Shown: positions 25,801 through 37,800 of the stretch, piece by piece
Position numbering within the stretch: position 1 is the first letter of the stretch
Layout of the letters: the number at the start of each line of letters is the position of its first letter
NCBI GenBank assembly: GCA_963693305.1
Contig: OY855905.1
Span: 21,134,937 to 21,198,936, forward strand
Length of the DNA: 64,000 nucleotides
Direction: 5' to 3'
Origin: Meandrina meandrites
Taxonomy: Eukaryota > Cnidaria > Anthozoa > Scleractinia > Meandrinidae
Program-made: the position numbers and the translations under genes
The notes under the pieces: model-generated
The model's input: the letters and a program-made list of their open reading frames with translations, nothing else
Databases searched by the model: none
What the model was told of the DNA's origin: nothing

Positions 25801-28800
25801 TTGAAAAATCGAGAGGCTGTGGACAGTCTAATAAATTTAAACCACAACATACATTATTTACAACGCTCCAAGTACTCTAGTTTAGTTAAATATAGCATAC
25901 AACAAAATCAATGAAGGCATTCAAAATGATTTCAGTCTGCCATCACTAATTTCTTGAGGAGTCTGTCCTCAGATCCCAAGTAATTCCTTTAATATAGATC
26001 TACATATGTACATGTGCATTGTTTATTGCAGTTGTAGAAACAACAGACACAGTGGACTGTCTTCATTTCACCTTCAGCAAATTGATTACCAAAGAAATGT
26101 CATTCCACCAGCAATGAGGTCTCCGACTCCGATGGAATTGTTTTTGTACAGATCACAGACTGCTGGGATTCATAAAGTGCCAGGTATGTAATGCAGTCGA
26201 CTCCCGATTACTCGAACCCTTGCTAACTCAAACCTCATGCTTACTCGAACCAAAATCGATTTCCCCTGGATTTCTGTCATACATTTTCTGTAATTTCACC
26301 CTCGGTAACTCGAACCCTTGATCACTCAAACCTCTCTCTAACTCAAAGCAAATTTTCCCTTCAGGCTTACTCGAAGCAATTCCCTTCAGGTCATTTTCTA
26401 TATAATTTTACCTTCGATAACTCGAACCATGTATGCCAATACATTTTTCTTTTACATTACAAATTTCCTGTCAGTTCAGTTCAATTAAATTAATTAAAAT
26501 TTATTTTTTGAATAATTTTATCTTTAATAGATGTCATAGTGCATGCTTTGGATACAACATGGGAACTTCATAAGCCATATCTTCAAAAATCCTCCTTGTT
26601 GAGTTCACTGCTGAAGAGAGCGGAGATGACAGGTATGAGAAACATAGAGGAGGAAGAAGAGGAGGATGTACCCAAGCCCGGAGAAACAGGTATGGAGATA
26701 TCGTGATTAAAATTCAGGTCACCACTTCAAAATGAAAATAAGTAACTGCACATCTATACAATGTGTGTACTGCACAGGTACACTACAGCTGTTAAGGCTG
26801 TTCAGACTTCCATCTGGCTTCCATGCAGTTATGCTGGTTTCTGTAGGATGAAGGGGCAGGTATTTTTGGCAGGTTACAAGTTGAAAAAATCAACTTTTTA
26901 TAGTTCAAGTGAGTCTACATGTACTTTGCACTTTGGTTAGCCTAAATAGTGTTCTGGTTTTCTAAATAGCACTCTGGTTACCCTGAATTAGCTAATGTAG
27001 CTTTAAGAACTGTTTGTGGTTAGCCTTTATATTGGGGTTCATTCGACTTTTCAACCTACAACCTGCAAGTCTAAGTTTCAAGTTTCAAGTTTATTTGCAA
27101 AAAAATACCAGCCGAGAGTGAAGCATATCACAATCAGCAGAGCATTGCAGCTTCTCTTCTGGATGGAGACATTTCATCCTCAGAATTTTGTAAGGTTGCC
27201 CGAAGTATGAACTTATTGGTACCTGTTTATAAACCTTGGTGGAAAGAGCCACAGTGTAGGAGCTACATGTAGGGTAAGCTTACATGTAAAAATGCAGGTT
27301 TTTTTTTTAGACCCTGGCCTGAAATAAAGACTGCAGGGAATTCTGATTGAACATTAGTCTTCAAAAAGACAACTTTAGTTGCAACAAAAACCTTTTAAAT
27401 TATAAAAAATACAAAAATGTTTAGTTTTTGGCAGGTCTTCTGAATGAATGAAATGATGACTATGAATAAGTAAAATTGATGCAGGCTAATAGGCCATTTC
27501 TTAGTTGCCTTTTGCCTCCGTTTCAAAATGAGTCCTTAATTGTGCAAAACCATTCAAATGAAGATTACTTTGATTTGATGGATGTGCATATGAAGCACAT
27601 TTTTATTCATCTTGAATGGTTTTGCATGAAGACTTGTTTTGACCCATTGGCACAAGAAAACTCGAAAACGTCCTTGGCTATTAGACTGTCTTGTTCTTGT
27701 CCCAAACAGATGATCATGAAACCAGTGCACATTATATTGTTAGTGGTAAGAGTAAAATACAGTATAGAGATTCTAAGAATGTGTCTGGGAAGCTACAATA
27801 CCGTAATCTGGCCTTACTGTTTTATTTTTCCTGATTTAGGTGGATCTAATTTAGATGCCTTGAAAACAGCAGCCAGCTCTGGAAATTTGGATCCCCCGGC
27901 TGTAGCATCTGATACGTCCCTTGGCAGAAGAAGATTGAGTGTTGAGTGGTACAAGAACCAGTTAACATTTAAACTGAGAATCAGAGATCCACTAATCACA
28001 AAACAAAGTGAGTACCAACAAGATCAGTTATTCTAAAGGGCTCATCTGTATAATATATGATTTATAATGGTGTACATTGGCCAATATTTGACTCTGATAA
28101 AAGGTGTGAAAAAGTCAATGTGAACCAAGTTAGGCAGGGTATACGTTTTTATCAATTATGAGTACTACAGGCGAGCAATGTCTCACACATTGCAGCGAGC
28201 TGTATACATGTACAGTATATGGTGCTAAGTAATTATTATGTACCAGGTGCACATCCAGGAAAAATGGTGACTGTTCCTCAGTGACACAAGTGCAGAAAGT
28301 TGGGGGGGGGGGGGGGGGGGAGAGAGGGTGAGAGCATGCTCCTCCATCTCCCAGTAAAATGTTACTTAAATTTTGACTTGACCGGGCCTAAAATGCCATT
28401 TCCAGGTATTTTGAAACTCTCAGACAAGATTTTGACCCAGTTTCCTTTCCCATGATGAAGTATTGGAATTTGGCGGATAATTTTGTACTGTGTTAATTTT
28501 TTAATTAAATGATTTGTGTTTTTGATATTACCGTAAAAGTCAGAGATTTTCTTTAACTCTAAAAATAATTATGTAATTTATTATAGAAATCTGACCGATT
28601 TGTGGAAAATGGTGGAAACCAGTCTCGACTGGATCTGGACCTGTATGTTATATTAACAAAACTGTCACCACCTTATTAATGATTTGAAACTTGTAGTTTA
28701 TGTGTATCACTATCTCCTTGCTTTCTTTTGCAGCTTTTGCTCTTGCTCTCTCTGCACTGTATGAGAATGAAAGTGAAATGAATGTGAGCGAGGCTGATGT

Positions 28801-31800
28801 TGTTGGTGTCTTGGCTGCTGCCAGTTTCTTAGGATTCACAGCTTTGGAAAAATTGTGAGTTGAAGCTGTGTGTAGTGGCTGGGCCATGTGTACATACATG
28901 TAGTCACAGGCATTTACATACAGTTGTACTAGTTATGCAATGTTTTTTGAGTGGCATGCCACGAAACACCCACAAGTCGCTTGATTTTTTTGTATACATG
29001 ACATACATGGACCTTCAGGTGATCAGTGTGTGTATGGAAAAACAACAAAGAAAAATCAAGTTGCAAATAAGTAGGATATTCATGGTGTGAAAGCAAATTA
29101 CTATTTTATTCCGTGCTGCTGTCATATAAGGAGCAGAAATAATATTAAAACATTATGAAATGTTTTTTTAGATGTGCAAATGTTATGTTGAGGTCCATTG
29201 CTGCATGGTCTGTCTGTGCATTTCATGCTTCAGCTTCAAAGGTAAGCCATAAGTCACTGCAATGTATAACGTACATGTACTAAACTGATGAGAACCACAT
29301 TTAAGTCACGAATGGGGCATCTTGATATCTAGAATAAACATAAATTTTTATGTAAGGTGTGGGGCACTTTATTTGTAGATACATTGGTGTACATGTAAGT
29401 CAAAAGGTAAAGTCTGTGTCGACCCATGTGTCCCATACAACCAGAGCTTATCCTGGTTTCTGTAGCATTAAGTGGCTTGAAGTATTTCTACTTCCCCTGT
29501 GGATGAGATGCTAATCTGTTGCAGGGTCGCCCCCAGCATTATTTTATAGGACCCATTTATGCACCTGGGTGGAGAGAGGCGCTGTGAGAGTAAAGTGTCT
29601 TGCCCAAGAACACAATACAGTAAGCCTGGCCAGGGCTCAAACTCCAGACCTTTCGATCCAGAGTCCAGGGCCCGGTTGCATAAAGCAACTTAAGATTACG
29701 TGAGATTTTCTGCAACCATTCCCTGCATTTTGAAAGTTCTCCTTGCTCGCTATTATTGATAAATCAACCGAAGGTGGATAAAAGAGTAAGTCAAGCACAA
29801 TGTCGCTGTGAAAAAATCTTCTGGGACACAGAGATCAGTTGCACAAATTCCCACTTAATGTTAAGATGCTTTATGCAACGAGGCCCAGTGCACTAACCAT
29901 TAGGCCACCACTTCCCATGTACTGTAGATACATGTACCAGAACAAGTCATGTTTGATTTGAAAAGAAAAAGCATCGATCATAGACCCGCAATGCATACAG
30001 AGAGAGCTTTTGGTGTCAAATGACATATGTAATTCATACACATACATGTAAATACACCTGATTGAATATAGGTTGTTTAAAAATAATGTGTAAACTATAA
30101 TGGTAAGACCCAGTGGTTTTCTGCAGTGAAACCTGTAAACTATATAATAATTACTTATTTGCATTCTAAGAGACCACACATGTATATATGTGCACTTAAT
30201 AAGCATTTTTAATGCCACAAGGAAAAGACCCTAAATGATAATAATTGTGGACATGCTAATTCTGTCCTCCCATAATGCCACAAGGTCGCATTATTATTTT
30301 GTGGTTTATGCTTTGTTTTGGACAACTTTCAATCTTGATAATCAAAATGCATGTTTTGGGAGATTCTAGTTAGACTATTTATGTTTTTTTGTCATGATAT
30401 AAATTATTTTTGTTATTAATATTACATGCATGCATATGAATGTATTAGTTATGTTTTGTTAATTTTGTCATTGGTAATGGGTGAAAGATTAAGTTATTTA
30501 CTAGTAGACACGTTTCTCATTAATTCTCATGTTTATTCTAGTACAAACAAAGTTCTGTTGTGGATGCTTGTGAGAGATGGCTAGAACTCAATTTAGTACC
30601 ACAAGTAAGTATTACATGTAGTTCTCTGACAGGTTGATTCTTCTGCATTAAATACAAGTTTTGATCCAGAAGTTTCATTCTTCAGAATAACTTGAATGTT
30701 TTAGATTTAAGGGAAAAACTAAAACCTTGACCAAACGAGGATGGAAGTTGATGAGAAGTCAAACTCTCGCTCTCGTTTGAATTGGCCTGAAACTCTCTTG
30801 CACTCTCATTGACTCTCATGCACTCTCATGGAATTTAAGAGAAAACTCTTGAAAAAAATTAAGTATTTTTCGTGAGAGTTTTCGAACTCTTGTTCGTTGA
30901 CACTCTCGATGGACTTGTGATGACTCTCATGAATTCTCATGTGGCCCGTGTTGATGATAGACAATGAGAGTTGACAAAAACTCTGCAGTCAACTCTCATC
31001 CTTGTTTGGCCTGGGCTTAACAATTATTATGGTAAAAAAAAGCTGTTCATTCTTGCCCCCTTTATGTACATTGTACCTTCTTTCATGCATGTTATCTTTT
31101 TGGAACCTTAAATAATTTGATTGTAACTGACTTTTAAAATCATCTTGCAAACTTACATTAAACGTAGAAGCAAGAGATGAAAACAAAAGTAAATGTAAAA
31201 AAAATTTATACTTCTTACTGTAAGACCACTATCAAATGTAACAAAATATGACAATTCACTAACTTATAGATCTACCGATTTGAATCTTCTAATAATATTA
31301 TTATAAATGATTATTAACTGACAGGCTTACAGTGCTCCTTTATTTCTGTGCCATGTTATGGTAAATATATACATGAACTGAATATGCATCCGTGCTGATT
31401 TCATAAGTTATTTAAATTTATTAGCCATTTAGAAAGAATTTTACCATAACCTTCAGAATAATAGTTCACTGAAAAGTAGCATGAAGACAGAATTTCATCC
31501 CAAGATTTGTCAAGAACAGTAAAAAATTTGATTTCCTATAAGAAATGAAATTCTTTTTTTTTTGTCAGCTCTCAGTTCAAATATTCTTGAGTCATTTGCC
31601 GCAAGACCTCCTAGAAAAGTGCTTGAAATCAACCAAGTAAGTTACTATTTATACATGTACTGTATGTAACCACTATAAAAACACTGTTACAGTTTGCATT
31701 TTGATGCTATGAATTATTTGCAATTGGTTGTGGAAATCGTTTCGGGTTGCAACTTTGTTCCCACAATCTCGATAGTGCAACCTGAAAAGACATAGCCTGA

Positions 31801-34800
31801 ACTGTGGCTTGTACTTATAAATGATTCCAGATTGTATTGAAAAAAACAAAAACAAAAAAGGAGTGGAACTCATTTCGGGTTGCAAACTTGTTCCCACTAT
31901 CTAAATACTGGGAACAAAGTTGTAATCTGAAATTACGTATGTAGGCTTAACTGTAGCTAATTGTAGTTAAACAATCCCAGATTGTATTGTGAAACTCATT
32001 TCGGGTTGCAAACTTGTTCCCACTATCTAAATACTGGGAACAAGGTTGTAATCTGAAATGATGTAGGCTGAACTGTAGCTTAGTATTGTAGTTTAACAAT
32101 TCCAGATTGTATTGTGAAACTCATTTCGGGTTGCAAACTTGTTCCCACTATCTAAATACTGGGAACAAGGTTGTTATCTGAAATGACATAGGCTGAACTC
32201 AGTGTAGCAAATTGTCGTTAAACAATTCCAGATTGTATTGTGGAACTCATTTGGGGTTGCAAACTTGTTCCCATTATCTTTATACTGGGAACAAGGTTGT
32301 AATCTGAAGTGACATAGGCTGAACTGTAGCTTATTGTAGTTAAACAATTCCAGATTGTATTGTGAAACTCATTTCAGGTTCCAAACTTGTTCCCACTATC
32401 TAAATACTGGGAACAAGGTTGTTATCTGAAATGACGTAGGCTGAACTGTAGCAAATTGGCGTTAAACAATTCCAGATTGTATTGTGGAACTCATTTGGGG
32501 TTGCAAACTTGTTCCCACTATCTTAACACTGGGAACAAGGTTGTTATCTGAAATGACGTATGCTGAACTGAAGGAAATATTGTAGTTAAACAATTCCAGA
32601 TTGTATTGTGGAACTCATTTCGGGTTGGAAACGCGTTCCCACTATCTAAATACTGGGAACAAGGTTGTTATCTGAAATGAGGTAGGCTGAACTGAAGCTT
32701 ATTGTAGTTAAACAATTCCAGATTGTATTGTGGAACTCATTTCGGGTTGTAAACTTGTTCCCACTGTCTAAATACTGGGAACAAGGTTGTTATCTGAAAT
32801 GAGGTAGGCTGAACTGAAGCTTATTGTAGTTAAACAATTCCAGATTGTATTGTGGAACTCATTTGGGGTTGCAAACTTGTTCCCACTATCTAAATACTGG
32901 GAACAAGGTTGTTATCTTAAATGACGTAGACTGAACTGAAGCTTACTGTAGTTAAACAATTCCAGATTGTATTGTGGAACTCATTTCGGGTTGGAAACGC
33001 ATTCCCACTATCTTAATACTGGGAACAAGGTTGTAATCTGAAATGACATAGGCTGAACTGTAGTTAATTGTAGTTAAACAATTCCAGATTGTATTGTGGA
33101 ACTCATTTCGGGTTGCAAACTTGTTCCCACTATCTAAATACTGGGAACAAGGTTGTTATCTGAAATGACGTAGACTGAACTGGAGCTTATTGTAGTTAAA
33201 CAATTGCAGATTGTATTGTGGAACTCATTTGGGGTTGCAAACTTGTTCCCACTATCTAAATACTGGGAACAAGGTTGTAATATGAAATGACGTAGGGTGA
33301 ACTGTAGCTTATTGTAGTTAAACAATTCCAGATTGTATTGTGGAACTCATTTCGGGTTGCAAACTTGTTCCCACTATCTAAATACTGGGTACAAGGTTGT
33401 AATATGAAATGACGTAGGGTGAACAGAAGCTTATTGTAGTTAAACAATTGCAGATTGTATTGTGGAACTCATTTGGGGTTGCAAACTTGTTGCCACTATC
33501 TAAATACTGGGAACAAGGTTGTAATCTGAAATGACGTAGGGTGAACTGGAGCTTATTGTAGTTAAACAATTGCAGATTGTATTGTGGAACTCATTTGGGG
33601 TTGCAAACTTGTTGCCACTATCTTAATACTGGGAACAAGGTTGTTATCTGAAATGACGTAGGCTGAACTGTAGTTAATTGTAGTTAAACAATTCCAGATT
33701 GTATTGTGGAACTCATTTGGGGTTGCAAACTTGTTGCCACTATCTTAATACTGGGAACAAGGTTGTTATCTGAAATGACGTACAGTAGGTTGAACTGTAG
33801 CAAATTGTAGTTAAACAATTCCAGATTGTATAATGTGGAACTCATTTCGGGTTGGAAACGCGTTCCCACTATCTTAATACTGGGAACAAGGTTGTAATCT
33901 GAAATGACGTACAGTAGGTTGAACTGTAGCTTATTGTAGTTAAACAATTCCAGATTGTATAATGTGGAACTCGCTTCGGGTTGGAAACGCGTTCCCACTA
34001 TCTTAATACTGGGAACAAGGTTGTAATCTGAAATGACGTACAATAGGTTGAACTGTAGCAAATTGTAGTTAAACAATTCCAGATTGTATAATGTGGAACT
34101 CGCTTCGGGTTGGAAACGCGTTCCCACTATCTTAATACTGGGAACAAGGTTGTAATCTGAAATGACGTAGGCTGGACTGTGGCTAATTGTAGTCAAACAA
34201 TTAGATTGTGGCTAATTGGTATGGGAAAACAACCAAGCGATGGCAAATTTTAGTCAAATATCAGTTCTTAAAACTTGTTACATGTGCTTTGTAATTTTTC
34301 TCTGCTGCTGTAGGCTTTTCACGTGGAGTGAGTATTCACTGTATAAGATGCTGGCGTATTGGATATTTCTGCAGCAACATCCAAACTTGCAGGTACATTG
34401 TTATGGTCGTCGTTGTTTTCATGAAGGTGTGCTGTGCTACCTTTGACGCTACCCGTTTTCTACATTATTTTAAATTGTACTCGAATGTTTGAGATTCTGC
34501 GGAACTCTTGTATCGCTTCAATACTTTCAATTTTACCGTAAACCAAGACGTTTACACTTTCTTTCCTGTCGATTAAAAACTCGAGTTAAAATTGTGAACT
34601 ATTTGAATTCTTCCTGAAATACAGTCAATTGTCTCTAAGAGGGACACTGTCGGGAGCGGCTCCAACTGTCTGTCTAAGAGATGTGCCCGTCTTGCAGGGA
34701 GTTTAGTTCAGTAAAATGACTGAAAAAAAGGCAGGGACAGTTTTTTCTGTCCTCTTCTTTGTTGTTGTTGTTGCTTATTTCCAACAATACTGCTAATAGC

Positions 34801-37800
34801 TGTATATCGTCTCCTGTTTTTGTTCTACAGTTGATGCCTTCATGGGGAACTGTGGTTACCTGGTTTATGAGGTAAAGATAAGTATGAAATGGCTTGGTAA
34901 CTAGGTTCAAACCAAGTGAGAAGAGACTCATGAGTAACGAACGCATTGGGGGAGCTCTTTTATTGCAAGCGTTTCACTTTTTTTAGGTTTCAGTGATTTA
35001 CTTGTTGCAATATAACCTCCATCTTTATATCTTGTGTTTCAAGCAGTGTATCCTGACAATATCTTCCCGGATAATTCTGATAACAGTTTTCTCTTTTTTA
35101 TTAGCTTACCGAAGAACACTTCATTCCTCGAGAGGGAAGAGGTAAGAATCTCTTTTAAAGTGCTAGAGTATGACGTGCATGTTTTTTTTCTACTCTTGTG
35201 GTGAATAGATTGTTGGTACAAGCGTCCCATTGTCCTACCCCAGCAGGCAACCGAGCAGACATTCCTTTTTTTGGTGGGGGTGGAGGTGGTGGTTTGATGA
35301 ATTCTTTCTTGTGTGTTTTGACCAGGTCCAATTACGTCTTGTAAAATAGATTGGCTTTTGGCTTGCAAATCTGGACAAATAGGAAACCAAATCCGCTGTG
35401 AGCCAAGCTTACCATTTCTTATTCTGTTTTTCCTTTACTTGTTTTGCAGGGTCACGGTTATGTAAATTTATTCAGGGCTGTAAGACTGGGTGGAGTCACA
35501 GACAGTAAGTTTTTTCATTGTATTACACTCATAGTAATATTAGATTTTCACTGCACTGAGTTTTAGTAGCTATCAGGACGTGAAACGTGAGTAATCAAAG
35601 AAACATCTTTATAAAGTAGGTGGAGTCAATTTATCCAGTCTAGTATTTTATCTTTGCACTTGATTTTCGATGTAGGTCGAACGCAAAAGAACCTTTTTGT
35701 GAGGACTAACAGAGATAAATCTAAAGCCATACCATAGAGAAACGAAAATGAGACCGAGCAACGGACCCATTTCCTCACTAAAAATATAAAATGCTCTCCA
35801 CTTCCGGTAAATGGACGGATGGAGAAAAGTCTCTTCGGGTCGATAATGTAAAATACAATTTATGGTCAACTTGTGGCACGGACAGAAAGCTGATAACTTT
35901 ATGTGTTTTTTTTTCAGGTTCACAGCTTGATGAGCTGCAAAAGATGAACCTTGTTCCACAGTCATGGTTACTGCGAATCTACAGTCATCATTACCACGCG
36001 GTAGGTCGACTGCCTGAGGGGGAATACTCCCGAAAGTAGACTAGTCGGAAAGCCCCCTCCCGAAAGGGTTGCCCTTTCAGACTGGAGGTCTGTAAAAGGG
36101 TAGGGACTACTTGAGGTATTTAGAAGGTCGTTTTAAAATATCTCGAACAGACGCGGCCAATGGCTGATAGTCTTTCTACTGTAAGTATGAGAAGGGGGTA
36201 CCATTTTCTATGGACGTTGTGCGGGTCAATAACTCTGTCAATAATGGTATTTAACGGGGTGAGGTTTGGACCTCGGGGTGGAGCCCTCCCCCCACCTCCT
36301 TCCCGTGAGAAACTGTGTTTTAGTTAACATCATACCAATTTCAGAGAAATTCTGAGTACTTATTGTTTCGCCAGGAAAAAAATCTTTTTTTCTGAACATT
36401 TAAAGATACCCCTAGTTTCCTAGTTAGAAAGGAACACCGGAGCGGGTAAACGAAGATATCCTGATCCGTTTGTTGTCCTGCTGCTAGAATCATCACTATT
36501 CGCTATTCTCTTTCCGACTGTGTATAAAGATATGTACTCAACGTGGATGTGTACAGCCTTAAGCTGATCCCGCTGTCATGTGTACTTGTGATTATCGTAA
36601 GTATTGTCGTTTGTTTTGCAGTTGCAAGGCGGAGGTGATATGTCTTTAATGACGAGATTTGAACACGGAGCGATACGTAAGGGCTTCATTTTAGAGGAGG
36701 TTAGTTTGAAAGTGTTGTTTCTAAATGTGCGCACTATTCCTGTACGATTGAAGAGTTTTCCAAATTTTGGGCTCGCAAAAATTAGGGCGAAGGAAAAAAA
36801 ACAGGAGTAGAGGGAGGGGAGAGTAGGGACCCTCTTCCCTCTTCTCCCGCTCCCACCCTTCCTTCTGTTTTCTAAGTTTACTTCCTTGAGAAGAGTCTCT
36901 GTAAAACCGGACTGTTGTGCTACGGTGACTGCCAGATTAAAATGCACTTACTCTATTTTATACTGCAGTGTATAAGTGCGTGTTTTTTGGTTTTGATTGG
37001 TTTAAGTCCATTTTCTAACCGTGTCAGTTTTTTTTATTTACTAGCATTTGAAGTACCACTCAGAAATTATGTCTCTTCACGGATTCCATTTTGAAGTTAA
37101 AGCAGCCAGGGACGAAGTCGATTCGAAATACTCTTTCTTCCTCCAGGTAAGTGTCGTTGCATTTTTTTTCTTATTTTATCTAGGCGAAGAAAAAGTGAGA
37201 GGAAACGATTTTCTTTCACTTTGTCGACCGAGATGTAAAGTATTCATTGACCTTCGGTTGGGCCGTAATGACGTTTTGCAGTATACAAAGTTCGGTGATT
37301 ATCACAGGCAATTTTGTCCTCAGTTATTTTCAAGGATCATCATTACTTTTACTAGTCCTTTCTTGTTTTACTTCACATTCACAACTTCACATTACTTTTA
37401 CTTCACATTCACAATTGTGTAATTACTCTTTGCAGAGATTAAAGCCAAATGATCCAGTGTTATCATTCAGAGCTTGTGAACGTCACACGTTCTCCATGCG
37501 TCATGATAGAGAGGTAAGGGCGAGAGACGTGCAGTGCGTGACGGTTCAGTTTTTGTTACTTCTCCGTTACTACTACTAGTCAGTAAAAGGAGTTGTTTTA
37601 GTTAGTTCCTGGCAGAATGTGATGTACTTTATTTCTGACAACATTTCAGGTGCGGTATTGTATTCGAGTTCAGTGGTCGGATTGCGGTGTGAATAAAGTG
37701 TTTTCAACAGGTAGGTCAATAACGTTGAGACTCTTGTGCTGACTTTGTCGTTCCAATTGCTTTCTTTGCTGTCTTGTCTCACCAACTATCCAGGTAAGTT

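Larger units (their letters stand above)
24991..25852. repeat. foldback element split by a later insertion
   Basis: The left arm (TATGTTGTGGTTTGAATTTATC...TTTTCAAACCAG) is complementary to a right arm that begins CTGGTTTGAAAAATG and resumes, after a 686-bp insertion, as AAATTTAAACCACAACATA. Removing the insertion and one 9-bp duplicate restores the arm. In BTBD16 intron 3. Confidence 0.7.

Noticed and set aside
27476..28036. 186-codon frame across BTBD16 introns and exon 7
   Set aside because: Only the 27,840-28,007 part matches BTBD16; the upstream part reads through an intron and, in another frame, over the microexon.
33684..34196. 170-codon minus-strand frame with repeated YNLVPSIKIVGTRFQPE units
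   Set aside because: Produced by the tandem satellite: its period is the repeat unit and the array is intronic.
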